From assembly GCA_035301285.1 (NCBI GenBank), contig DATGUN010000031.1:1-29219 (forward strand): a stretch of 29,219 nucleotides of DNA, in the 5' to 3' direction. The translations under genes were made by a program, and so were the position numbers. This document shows, one piece after another, positions 16,160 through 23,666 of the stretch. Origin of the DNA: DATGUN01 sp035301285 (GTDB lineage: Bacteria > Bacillota > Bacilli > Bacillales > Amphibacillaceae). The notes beneath the pieces were generated by a model. That model ran no database searches. It was given only the letters and a program-made list of their open reading frames with translations, and was not told the origin of the DNA. Every line of letters starts with the position of its first letter. The first letter of the stretch is position 1.

Positions 16160-16231
16160 CCGCAAATTGAAAGCAATCTGCGGTTTGTGTATACATGAGT
16201 GGGAGGGAACCATAGGGAACCCCATTACCAC
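16160..16231 (+). promoter_or_regulatory. rplK leader with hairpin and L1-type binding motif
   Basis: A hairpin at 16160-16183 (CCGCA/TGCGG plus ATTG/CAAT, one mismatch) is followed by a motif at 16199-16231. The motif starts GTGGGAGG and ends ATTACCAC: GTGG pairs with CCAC, then an asymmetric loop, then GGG with CCC. This form resembles the ribosomal protein L1 site of 23S rRNA and of L1-controlled mRNAs, so feedback by L1 on rplK-rplA is likely. The assignment rests on my pattern recognition. Confidence 0.65.
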
Positions 16232-16257
16232 ATCACGAACTTAAGGAGGTGTGTTTC

Positions 16258-16683
16258 GTGGCTAAAAAAGTTATCAAGTTGGTCAAATTGCAGATTCCAG
16301 CAGGGAAAGCTAACCCAGCTCCACCGGTAGGACCAGCACTCGGTCAAGCAGGTGTGAACATCATGGGTTTCTGTAAAGAATTTAACGCACGTACACAAGA
16401 TCAGGCTGGTACAGTTATTCCAGTGGAAATCACTGTGTTTGAAGACCGTTCATTTACGTTTGTTACCAAAACGCCACCGGCTGCGGTGCTATTGAAGCAA
16501 GCGGCAGGAATTGACAAGGCGTCTGGAGAACCAAACAAAAATAAAGTTGCTGCAGTTAAGCGTGATAAAGTAAAAGAAATTGCAGAAACGAAAATGGAAG
16601 ACTTGAATGCTGCAGATGTTGAAGCAGCCATGCGTATGGTTGAAGGCACTGCACGTAGCATGGGTATTTCAATTGAAGATTAA
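16258..16683 (+). CDS. rplK: 50S ribosomal protein L11
   Basis: Part of the GTPase-associated centre with the L10-L12 stalk. The 141-aa protein is full length; the N-terminal proline-rich segment (P20, P22, P23, P26 in KANPAPPVGPALGQ) is intact, and this is where thiostrepton-type drugs bind in the family. The C-terminal RNA-binding domain ends AMRMVEGTARSMGI. GTG 16258 follows TAAGGAGGTG and gives MAKKVIKL. It is the first gene of the L11-L1 unit. Confidence 0.97.
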   Translation: MAKKVIKLVKLQIPAGKANPAPPVGPALGQAGVNIMGFCKEFNARTQDQAGTVIPVEITVFEDRSFTFVTKTPPAAVLLKQAAGIDKASGEPNKNKVAAVKRDKVKEIAETKMEDLNAADVEAAMRMVEGTARSMGISIED

Positions 16684-16743
16684 TGATACAACCATTATTG
16701 AATAATAACGATGGCGATAATGAGCCAGTTAAAAACATATTGA

Positions 16744-16834
16744 AGGAATTCTTGTATCAGACTTGAATTCCTGAGATGGGTTCACAGAAGTATGCATTAC
16801 TTCTGCAAGTGGGAGGTAATACCGCTATAACCAC
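16744..16834 (+). promoter_or_regulatory. Structured rplK-rplA spacer with second L1-type motif
   Basis: Three elements follow one another. AGGAATTC/GAATTCCT is a stem at 16744-16751 and 16765-16772. CAGAAGTA/TACTTCTG is a perfect stem at 16785-16792 and 16798-16805 with a 5-nt loop. The motif at 16809-16834 begins GTGGGAGG and ends ATAACCAC; GTGG pairs with CCAC and GGT with ACC. It repeats the design of the motif before rplK and lies just before the rplA ribosome site, where L1 binding would block translation. No T tract follows. Confidence 0.65.
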
Positions 16835-16852
16835 AAATAGGAGGGTACAAAA

Positions 16853-17548
16853 ATGGCTAAAAGAGGAAAAAGATACGAAGATGCATTGAAACTCATTGAT
16901 CGTTCAAAAGCATATGATGCAGAAGAAGCTATTTCTTTATTGAAAGAGACTGCAAAAGCTAAATTTGACGAAACAGTTGAAGTTGCATTTCGTTTAGGTG
17001 TTGATCCGAAAAAAGCAGATCAACAAATCAGAGGAGCAATGGTGCTTCCTCATGGTACAGGGAAATCACAAACTGTTCTTGTTTTTGCAAAAGGGGACAA
17101 GGTAAAAGAAGCGGAAGAAGCTGGTGCTGACTATGTTGGTGACCAAGACCTTATCAACAAAATCAACCAAGGTTGGTTTGATTTTGATGTTATTGTCGCC
17201 ACTCCAGATATGATGGCTGAAGTTGGTAAGCTGGGCCGCGTGCTTGGACCAAAAGGGCTTATGCCGAATCCGAAAACAGGTACCGTTACATTTGAAGTTG
17301 GAAATGCCGTGAAAGAAATCAAAGCCGGTAAAGTGGAATATCGTGTGGATAAACAATCCAACATTCATGTTCCGATCGGCAAGATGTCTTTTGAAAACGA
17401 ACAATTACGCGATAACTTTGCGGCAATCGTGGATACGGTTGTAAAAGCAAAACCACAATCTGCTAAAGGGGTTTATGTTCGTAACGTTTCCATTACTTCT
17501 ACAATGGGTCCTGGCATTAAAGTCGATGTTTCAAGTTATACGAAATAA
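16853..17548 (+). CDS. rplA: 50S ribosomal protein L1
   Basis: Forms the mobile L1 stalk at the ribosomal E site and, in many bacteria, represses its own mRNA. The 231-aa product is full length. The RNA-binding signature FDVIVATPDMMAEVGKLGR and GPKGLMPNPKTGTV in the middle domain are intact, as is the C-terminal SITSTMGPGIKVD. AGGAGGG precedes the ATG. It follows rplK after a 169-nt structured spacer. Confidence 0.97.
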   Translation: MAKRGKRYEDALKLIDRSKAYDAEEAISLLKETAKAKFDETVEVAFRLGVDPKKADQQIRGAMVLPHGTGKSQTVLVFAKGDKVKEAEEAGADYVGDQDLINKINQGWFDFDVIVATPDMMAEVGKLGRVLGPKGLMPNPKTGTVTFEVGNAVKEIKAGKVEYRVDKQSNIHVPIGKMSFENEQLRDNFAAIVDTVVKAKPQSAKGVYVRNVSITSTMGPGIKVDVSSYTK

Positions 17549-17572
17549 CGTTAAATTATTTTGTGTTGGAAG

Positions 17573-17601
17573 TTGACTTATTCTACTATGTCAGATATAA
17601 T
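17573..17601 (+). promoter_or_regulatory. Promoter of rplJ-rplL
   Basis: TTGACT (17573-17578), a 17-bp spacer and a perfect TATAAT (17596-17601). Confidence 0.9.
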
Positions 17602-17607
17602 TTGATA

Positions 17608-17749
17608 CGTTGAAATTGAATATGTCATACCGTAGACTCAGGTGCATGTGATGCTTAATATCCTGCCGAGGTGTTTTATGCAAATTGTGTGAGAGAGTTT
17701 CGAACCATTTTGTTTATAACAGCCTTCATGTCTACATGAAGGCTTTCCT
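17608..17749 (+). promoter_or_regulatory. L10 (rplJL) leader
   Basis: The leader contains the conserved L10-leader pieces: CCGTAGACTCAGGTGC (17630-17645), then CTTAATATCCTGCCGAGG (17654-17671). CAGG pairs with CCTG and GCAT with ATGC. The family binds the L10(L12)4 complex and gives feedback control. A hairpin at 17721-17744 at its end could be the attenuator. Confidence 0.85.
17721..17749 (+). terminator. Attenuator hairpin of the L10 leader
   Basis: A perfect 10-bp stem (AGCCTTCATG at 17721-17730 with 17735-17744) and a 4-nt loop. The T tract is short (TTTCCT), so termination may be partial, as expected of a regulated site. Confidence 0.7.
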
Positions 17750-17882
17750 AATGCTTAGGTAATGGTCTGACCCTTTTGATTCCGGTATTTTGACTCGTGA
17801 ATATATCAGAATATGCCGGTTTATAAAAGGTCCGGACGCTTTATCGCTACGGTATCATATGAAGTTTAAGGAGGTGGATGAT

Positions 17883-18383
17883 TTGTCCAGTGTGATTGAG
17901 AAAAAACAAGCACTTGTTGAAGAAATAACAGACAAATTCAAGAATAGCCAATCAACCATTCTAGTGGATTATCGTGGTCTGGATGTTGCTGAGGTGACAG
18001 ATTTACGTAAACAGCTGCGAGACGCAGGGGTGGACTTCAAAGTATATAAAAATACAATGTCCAAACGTGCTGTAGAAAAAGCAGAATTGAATGACTTGGC
18101 GGAAACGTTGGTTGGACCGACGGCAATTGCATTCAGTGATGACGATGTCGTTGCTCCGGCTAAAATTTTGAATGGTTTTGCGAAAGACCACGAGAAATTG
18201 GAAATCAAGGGCGGTGTGATTGAGGGGGAAATTGCTTCTCTCGATCAAATCAAAGAGCTAGCGGAACTACCGAACTACGAAGGTATGGTTTCGATGTTGC
18301 TCAACGTCTTGCAAGCTCCTGTCAGGAACTTCGCATATGCTGCCAAAGCGATTGCCGAACAAAAAGAAGAACAGGAAGCATAA
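17883..18383 (+). CDS. rplJ: 50S ribosomal protein L10
   Basis: Base of the ribosomal stalk; it carries L7/L12 dimers and represses its own operon through the leader. The 166-aa product (B. subtilis 166) has the RNA-binding globular domain (TILVDYRGLDVAEVTDLRKQ, FKVYKNTMSKRAV) and the C-terminal helix (FAYAAKAIAEQKEEQEA) that binds L12. The start is TTG 17883, 7 nt after AAGGAGGTG, giving MSSVIEKK. Upstream in-frame starts have no ribosome site. Confidence 0.96.
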   Translation: MSSVIEKKQALVEEITDKFKNSQSTILVDYRGLDVAEVTDLRKQLRDAGVDFKVYKNTMSKRAVEKAELNDLAETLVGPTAIAFSDDDVVAPAKILNGFAKDHEKLEIKGGVIEGEIASLDQIKELAELPNYEGMVSMLLNVLQAPVRNFAYAAKAIAEQKEEQEA

Positions 18384-18440
18384 ATATTATATGTGTTATA
18401 AATCATGTGCTATCTAGCACGAAATAGGAGGAAATAAATC

Positions 18441-18809
18441 ATGGCTAATGAAAATATTATTGAAGCTATCAAAGAAATGTCCGTTCTTGAATTGAACGAC
18501 CTTGTAAAAGCGATTGAAGAGGAATTTGGTGTAACTGCTGCTGCACCTGTTGCTGTTGCTGGCGGCGCTGCAGGTGGCGGGGAAGCTGCTGAAGAACAAA
18601 CTGAATTTGATGTCGTGCTTGAGAGCGCTGGCGATTCTAAAATTAAAGTTGTTAAAGCAGTTCGTGAAATCACTGGCCTAGGCTTGAAAGACGCTAAAGA
18701 TCTAGTGGATAACGCACCTAAGCCAATTAAAGAGGGCATTTCAAAAGAAGACGCGGAAGAGCTTAAAGGAAAACTTGAAGAAGTAGGCGCAGGCGTAGAA
18801 ATCAAATAA
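18441..18809 (+). CDS. rplL: 50S ribosomal protein L7/L12
   Basis: Stalk protein that recruits translation GTPases. The 122-aa product has an N-terminal dimer domain (1-35), an Ala/Gly-rich hinge (about 36-52) and the globular C-terminal domain with KIKVVKAVREITGLGLKDAK. AGGAGG lies before the ATG. A small hairpin (GTGCT/AGCAC, 18407-18420) precedes it in the rplJ-rplL spacer; its role is unknown. Confidence 0.98.
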   Translation: MANENIIEAIKEMSVLELNDLVKAIEEEFGVTAAAPVAVAGGAAGGGEAAEEQTEFDVVLESAGDSKIKVVKAVREITGLGLKDAKDLVDNAPKPIKEGISKEDAEELKGKLEEVGAGVEIK

Positions 18810-18872
18810 TTTCGCCCCCATTGTGGGGTGATGTACTTCGCCCGAACATAAGTGATAAACATAAAATAGGCT

Positions 18873-18905
18873 AGCTCGTCGATAAAACGACGGGCTTTCT
18901 ATTTC
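18873..18905 (+). terminator. Terminator after rplL
   Basis: A 9-bp stem (AGCTCGTCG at 18873-18881 with 18888-18896, one T-G pair) and a 6-nt loop, with outer AAATAG/CTATTT able to extend it. The T tract is interrupted by C, so termination may not be complete. Confidence 0.75.
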
Positions 18906-18939
18906 TATCCTGCTCAGATCAAATGAAATGGGTGGTATG

Positions 18940-19542
18940 ATGAGTGAGCATTATTATTCAGAGAAGCCAAATGTAGATCGTGCACCGCAAACTTGGCATG
19001 CCCGATTACGTGGTAAAACATACACGTTCACAAGTGATCGGGGTGTGTTTTCCAAAAACGCAGTTGATTTTGGATCACAATTGATGATCGAGCAGTTTAG
19101 GGAACCACAAGTAGCAGGCGACATCCTGGACCTCGGCTGTGGGTATGGACCGATTGGGATTACCCTAGCCTATACGTATGACACAAGACACGTTGTATTA
19201 ACGGATGTTAATGAACGTGCACTCCTTTTGACAAAACAAAACATACAACAAAATCATATCAACAATATTTCCATTATACAGAGTAACGGTTTGTCTGAGG
19301 TGATGAATCGAACGTTCGCAGCAGTTGTTACCAACCCACCCATCCGGGCGGGGAAGAAGGTCATCTATAAAATGTTCCGCGATGCAAAAGATGTGTTGAA
19401 AGATGGAGGGCAGTTATGGGTTGTCATTCAAAAGAAACAAGGTGCACCATCTGCGAAAGCGGAATTGCAAAACATTTTCGGGAATGTAGATATTGTTTCC
19501 CGGGATAAAGGTTATTACATTTTACAGGCAACAAAAGTTTGA
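18940..19542 (+). CDS. RsmC-like class I methyltransferase (YbxB)
   Basis: An SAM-dependent methyltransferase related to 16S rRNA (guanine) methyltransferase RsmC; the substrate in Firmicutes is inferred. The 200-aa product starts MSEHYYSEKP, like B. subtilis YbxB MTEHYYSEKP. It has SAM motif I LDLGCGYGPIG (63-73) and the catalytic NPPI (132-135), followed by RAGKKV and WVVIQKKQGAPSA. The start is ATG 18940 behind GGGTGG; an adjacent ATG at 18937 is an alternative. It lies between rplL and rpoB as in Bacillus. Confidence 0.92.
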   Translation: MSEHYYSEKPNVDRAPQTWHARLRGKTYTFTSDRGVFSKNAVDFGSQLMIEQFREPQVAGDILDLGCGYGPIGITLAYTYDTRHVVLTDVNERALLLTKQNIQQNHINNISIIQSNGLSEVMNRTFAAVVTNPPIRAGKKVIYKMFRDAKDVLKDGGQLWVVIQKKQGAPSAKAELQNIFGNVDIVSRDKGYYILQATKV

Positions 19543-19633
19543 CTTCCATTAATGCTTGTGATAACATTGGAAGATGCTAATATGGGACTTTCTTGTCAAG
19601 CATTATTTTTATATAAAATATATGTATATACTA

Positions 19634-19660
19634 TTGACTGTGAGGGAACACTGTTAAAAT
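19634..19660 (+). promoter_or_regulatory. Possible rpoB promoter P1
   Basis: TTGACT (19634-19639) and TAAAAT (19655-19660), with an extended TGT (19652-19654). The spacer is short (15 bp), made up for by the extended -10. Initiation would be near 19667, just ahead of a terminator. Confidence 0.55.
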
Positions 19661-19679
19661 TAGGGAAAAGTACACATTT

Positions 19680-19706
19680 AAGGTTTTTACACAAAAAACC
19701 TTTTTT
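19680..19706 (+). terminator. Intrinsic terminator in the rpoB leader
   Basis: A 9-bp stem (AAGGTTTTT at 19680-19688 with 19694-19702), a 5-nt loop and T up to 19706. It lies about 13 nt after the predicted start of P1 and about 300 nt before rpoB. Confidence 0.85.
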
Positions 19707-20008
19707 CTATTTAACGGAAAGTAATGTTCTTTAACATCATATCCATAGCCAATAAATATATATCAGAAACATTGATGCCGGAAAGTTCCGTTGGGAAGCC
19801 AAAATACTTGCAAGAGATAGGATTGCAAGTTTGTTTGTATGTTTTTATGTACAACCACTTTGGTGTTTCCAATAATGAACGAGTCCATTTGAAAAATTAT
19901 ACCGATTTGAGACTTTGAGGTATCGTTTTTCTAATATAATATCATATTTATGTGTATGTGTGTATATGTAAATGTGATGAAAAATACCTGATTTGAGGGG
20001 TGAAGCAG
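19707..20008 (+). promoter_or_regulatory. rpoB leader region
   Basis: About 300 nt without a gene. It holds a perfect hairpin ACTTGCAA/TTGCAAGT at 19806-19830. A TATAAT at 19935-19940 may be a second promoter but lacks a convincing -35. A GT-rich stretch at 19950-19979 and the ribosome site GAGGGGTG complete it. Short open frames across it (such as 19724-19918) have no ribosome sites or family match. Confidence 0.45.
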
Positions 20009-23000
20009 TTGACGCATCAGCTAGTTCAGTATGGGCGACACAGTAACCGCAGAAGTTACGCTCGTATCAGTGAAGTATTAGATTTACCAAATCTGATTGA
20101 AATCCAAACCGCTTCGTACCAATGGTTTTTGGAACAAGGTTTAAAGGAAATGTTTCATGATATTTCTCCGATTGAGGATTTCACAGGTAATTTGTCTTTG
20201 GAATTTATTGATTACAGTTTAGGGGAACCTAAATATCCAGTCGATGAATCCAAGGAAAGAGATGTCACATATAATGCACCTTTGCGCGTCAGGGTTCGAT
20301 TGATCAATAATGAAACCGGCGAAGTAAAAGAGCAAGAAGTGTTTATGGGTGATTTCCCGCTTATGACGGATACAGGTACATTTATCATTAATGGTGCTGA
20401 ACGTGTTATCGTTTCGCAACTAGTCCGTTCCCCAAGTGTTTATTACAATGAAAAGATCGATAAAAACGGAAAAAGAGGTATGACCGCAACGGTAATCCCC
20501 AATCGTGGTGCATGGCTTGAGTTTGAAACAGATGCGAAAGATGTTGTGCACGTACGGATTGACCGGACACGTAAATTACCTATCACCGTTTTATTACGTG
20601 CGCTTGGGTTCAGTGATGATCAGGAAATCATCGACCTCTTAGGTGAAAATGAATATTTGAAAAACACCCTTGACAAAGACAATACAGAGACAACAGATAA
20701 AGCGCTGCTTGAAATATACGAGCGTCTGAGACCGGGTGAACCACCAACCGTGGAAAACGCCAGAAGCCTGTTGATTTCTCGTTTCTTTGATCCAAAACGA
20801 TACGATTTAGCGTATGTGGGTCGTTATAAAATGAACAAAAAACTGCATATCAAAAATAGACTCTTCAATCAAACACTTGCTGAGCCGATCGTCGATCCAG
20901 ACACCGGTGAAGTGTTAGCGCAAAAAGGTGAAAAGCTTGAGCGTAAATTACTTAATAAGGTGATTCCTTATTTGGATAGGGATGAAAATAAGCCTGGTGA
21001 AAAAGTGATTGAAGCACACGAGGGTGTTTTGGAAGATCCGATCACCATCCAGTCGATTAAAGTGGTTGACCCTACAGATCCGGAGGGAGAAAGAGAGCTT
21101 AATATTATCGGAAATGCGAAGGTAGATGAAGGCATCAAAAACATTATGCCTGCTGATATTTTGTCATCAATCAGCTATTTCTTCAACTTGCTCCATAGAG
21201 TAGGCGATACAGATGATATTGACCACTTAGGAAATCGGAGGCTCCGTTCTGTCGGTGAATTGTTGCAAAACCAATTCCGTATTGGATTGTCGCGTATGGA
21301 ACGTGTGGTTAGAGAGCGGATGTCGATTCAAGATACATCCAGCATCACGCCACAACAGTTAATCAATATCCGGCCTGTCATAGCGTCGATCAAGGAGTTT
21401 TTCGGAAGCTCTCAATTATCGCAGTTTATGGATCAGACGAATCCACTTGCGGAATTGACGCATAAGCGTCGTCTATCTGCGCTTGGGCCAGGTGGTTTGA
21501 CTAGGGAACGTGCTGGTTTTGAAGTACGTGACGTACACTATTCCCACTATGGCAGAATGTGTCCGATCGAAACACCCGAAGGACCGAACATTGGGTTGAT
21601 CAACTCATTATCCAGTTATGCAAAAGTCAATCAATTCGGGTTCATTGAAACACCATACCGTAGAATTGATCCGGAAACAGGCAAAGTAACTGCGCAAATC
21701 GATTATCTGACAGCTGATGAAGAAGATAGCTATGTTGTTGCACAAGCGAATGCGAAGCTGGATGAAGATGGCTATTTCAGTGATGATGAAGTCATCGCAA
21801 GATTCCGTGGTGAAAATACAATCGTTCCTCGAGATAAATTGGATTATATGGACGTGTCACCGAAACAAGTCGTTTCAGCTGCAACTGCATGTATCCCGTT
21901 TTTGGAAAACGATGACTCGAACCGAGCGCTTATGGGAGCAAACATGCAACGTCAAGCTGTTCCTTTGATGGAACCAGAATCCCCTATCGTCGGAACGGGT
22001 ATGGAATATGTAAATGGCAAAGACTCTGGTGCGGCTATCATCTGCCGAAATGAAGGTATTGTCGAACGTATTGAAGCAAACATCGTTCATGTCCGCAGAG
22101 TTTCGACGGTTGACGGTAAAGAGGTGCAGGGCGATCTTGATATCTACCGCCTGCAAAAATATATCCGTTCCAACCAAGGTACATGTTACAACCAACGTCC
22201 GATTGTATCTGAAGGTGATCGTGTCACAAAAGGTGAAATTCTTGCAGATGGTCCGTCCATGGAAAATGGTGAACTTGCACTAGGTCAAAACGTGCTGGTC
22301 GGATTCATGACATGGGAAGGCTATAACTACGAGGATGCCATCATCATGAGTGAACGTCTGGTCAAAGATGATGTGTATACATCCATTCATATTGAAGAAT
22401 ATGAATCAGAAGCACGTGATACGAAACTTGGTCCTGAAGAAATCACCAGGGATATTCCAAACGTTGGTGAAGAAGCACTTAAAAACTTGAATGAAGACGG
22501 GATTATCCGTGTAGGGGCTGAAGTTTCAGATGGCGATATCCTAGTCGGTAAAGTCACACCCAAAGGGGTTACGGAACTTTCTGCCGAAGAACGTCTGCTT
22601 CACGCTATTTTCGGAGAGAAAGCCCGTGAAGTCAGAGATACGTCGCTAAGAGTTCCACACGGTGCCGGTGGTATCGTGCATGAGGTGAAAATTTTCAACC
22701 GTGAAGATGGTGATGAATTGCCACCAGGTGTCAACCAATTGGTCCGTGCCTATATTGCGCAGAAGCGTAAGATTTCCGAAGGGGATAAGATGGCTGGACG
22801 TCATGGTAACAAAGGGGTTATATCGAAAATTTTACCAGAAGAAGATATGCCGTATTTACCGGACGGTACACCAGTGGATATTATGTTGAATCCTTTGGGC
22901 GTCCCATCGCGAATGAACATCGGGCAAGTATTTGAGCTCCATTTGGGAATGGCTGCCAAAGAATTGGGGATCAAAGTTGCAACGCCGGTATTTGATGGTG

Positions 23001-23545
23001 CGACTGAAGAAGATGTATGGGAAACATTGGAAGAAGCTGGAATGCCACGCGATGCTAAAACCATTCTGTATGACGGTCGAACGGGTGAACCATTTGACAA
23101 TCGTGTGTCTGTCGGTATCTCATATATGATCAAACTGGCACACATGGTTGATGACAAATTGCACGCCCGCTCAACTGGTCCATATTCCCTTGTCACACAA
23201 CAACCATTAGGTGGTAAAGCACAGTTCGGTGGACAGCGTTTCGGGGAAATGGAAGTATGGGCATTGGAAGCTTACGGTGCTGCCTATACACTTCAAGAGA
23301 TCCTGACAGTCAAATCGGATGATACGATCGGTCGTGTCAAAACGTATGAGTCGATTGTAAAAGGTGATAATGTTTCGGAACCTGGTGTTCCAGAATCATT
23401 CAAAGTCTTGATTAAAGAACTGCAAAGCCTTGGTTTAGATGTGAAGATGCTCTCAAGTGATGAGTCGGAAATAGAGATGCGGGAATTGGAAGAAGAAGAA
23501 ACGCAAGCAGCGAGCAAACTTAACCTTGAGGTTGAAGGAAGCTGA
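20009..23545 (+). CDS. rpoB: RNA polymerase beta subunit
   Basis: Catalytic core subunit of RNA polymerase. The 1178-aa product aligns with B. subtilis RpoB throughout. The rifampicin region (SSQLSQFMDQTNPLAELTHK, then RRLSALGPGG) is wild type, with Q472, D475, H485 and S490 (E. coli Q513, D516, H526, S531), so rifampicin sensitivity is expected. The active-site segments KMAGRHGNKGVISKI and VDDKLHARSTGPYSLVTQQP are intact. The start TTG 20009 has GAGGGGTG 8 nt upstream and gives MTHQLVQYGRH, as in orthologues; a GTG at 20000 lies inside the ribosome site. The acidic C-terminal tail is shorter than in B. subtilis. Confidence 0.98.
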   Translation: MTHQLVQYGRHSNRRSYARISEVLDLPNLIEIQTASYQWFLEQGLKEMFHDISPIEDFTGNLSLEFIDYSLGEPKYPVDESKERDVTYNAPLRVRVRLINNETGEVKEQEVFMGDFPLMTDTGTFIINGAERVIVSQLVRSPSVYYNEKIDKNGKRGMTATVIPNRGAWLEFETDAKDVVHVRIDRTRKLPITVLLRALGFSDDQEIIDLLGENEYLKNTLDKDNTETTDKALLEIYERLRPGEPPTVENARSLLISRFFDPKRYDLAYVGRYKMNKKLHIKNRLFNQTLAEPIVDPDTGEVLAQKGEKLERKLLNKVIPYLDRDENKPGEKVIEAHEGVLEDPITIQSIKVVDPTDPEGERELNIIGNAKVDEGIKNIMPADILSSISYFFNLLHRVGDTDDIDHLGNRRLRSVGELLQNQFRIGLSRMERVVRERMSIQDTSSITPQQLINIRPVIASIKEFFGSSQLSQFMDQTNPLAELTHKRRLSALGPGGLTRERAGFEVRDVHYSHYGRMCPIETPEGPNIGLINSLSSYAKVNQFGFIETPYRRIDPETGKVTAQIDYLTADEEDSYVVAQANAKLDEDGYFSDDEVIARFRGENTIVPRDKLDYMDVSPKQVVSAATACIPFLENDDSNRALMGANMQRQAVPLMEPESPIVGTGMEYVNGKDSGAAIICRNEGIVERIEANIVHVRRVSTVDGKEVQGDLDIYRLQKYIRSNQGTCYNQRPIVSEGDRVTKGEILADGPSMENGELALGQNVLVGFMTWEGYNYEDAIIMSERLVKDDVYTSIHIEEYESEARDTKLGPEEITRDIPNVGEEALKNLNEDGIIRVGAEVSDGDILVGKVTPKGVTELSAEERLLHAIFGEKAREVRDTSLRVPHGAGGIVHEVKIFNREDGDELPPGVNQLVRAYIAQKRKISEGDKMAGRHGNKGVISKILPEEDMPYLPDGTPVDIMLNPLGVPSRMNIGQVFELHLGMAAKELGIKVATPVFDGATEEDVWETLEEAGMPRDAKTILYDGRTGEPFDNRVSVGISYMIKLAHMVDDKLHARSTGPYSLVTQQPLGGKAQFGGQRFGEMEVWALEAYGAAYTLQEILTVKSDDTIGRVKTYESIVKGDNVSEPGVPESFKVLIKELQSLGLDVKMLSSDESEIEMRELEEEETQAASKLNLEVEGS

Positions 23546-23567
23546 CCATTTAAGGTGCTATAGTACT

Positions 23568-23603
23568 CAGGCGCTTATACGGATTGGGTGTATAAGCTGC
23601 CTG
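23568..23603 (+). other. Hairpin in the rpoB-rpoC spacer
   Basis: CAGGC-G-CTTATA pairs with TATAAG-CT-GCCTG: 11 base pairs with a small internal loop and a loop of about 11 nt. No T run follows, so it is not a simple terminator. It could be a processing or stability element between the two subunit genes. Confidence 0.55.
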
Positions 23604-23666
23604 GGCTTGATATCGATACGGGTTTAAACGTGATATGTTGGTAAATTAATAAGGGAGGTAGGCCCT

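Noticed and set aside
16056..16244. 62-codon ORF before rplK
   Set aside because: It covers the rplK promoter and L1-type motif and has no ribosome site.
19552..19918. Two 60-64 codon ORFs between rsmC and rpoB
   Set aside because: One runs through the promoter and terminator, the other through the leader hairpin; neither has a ribosome site.
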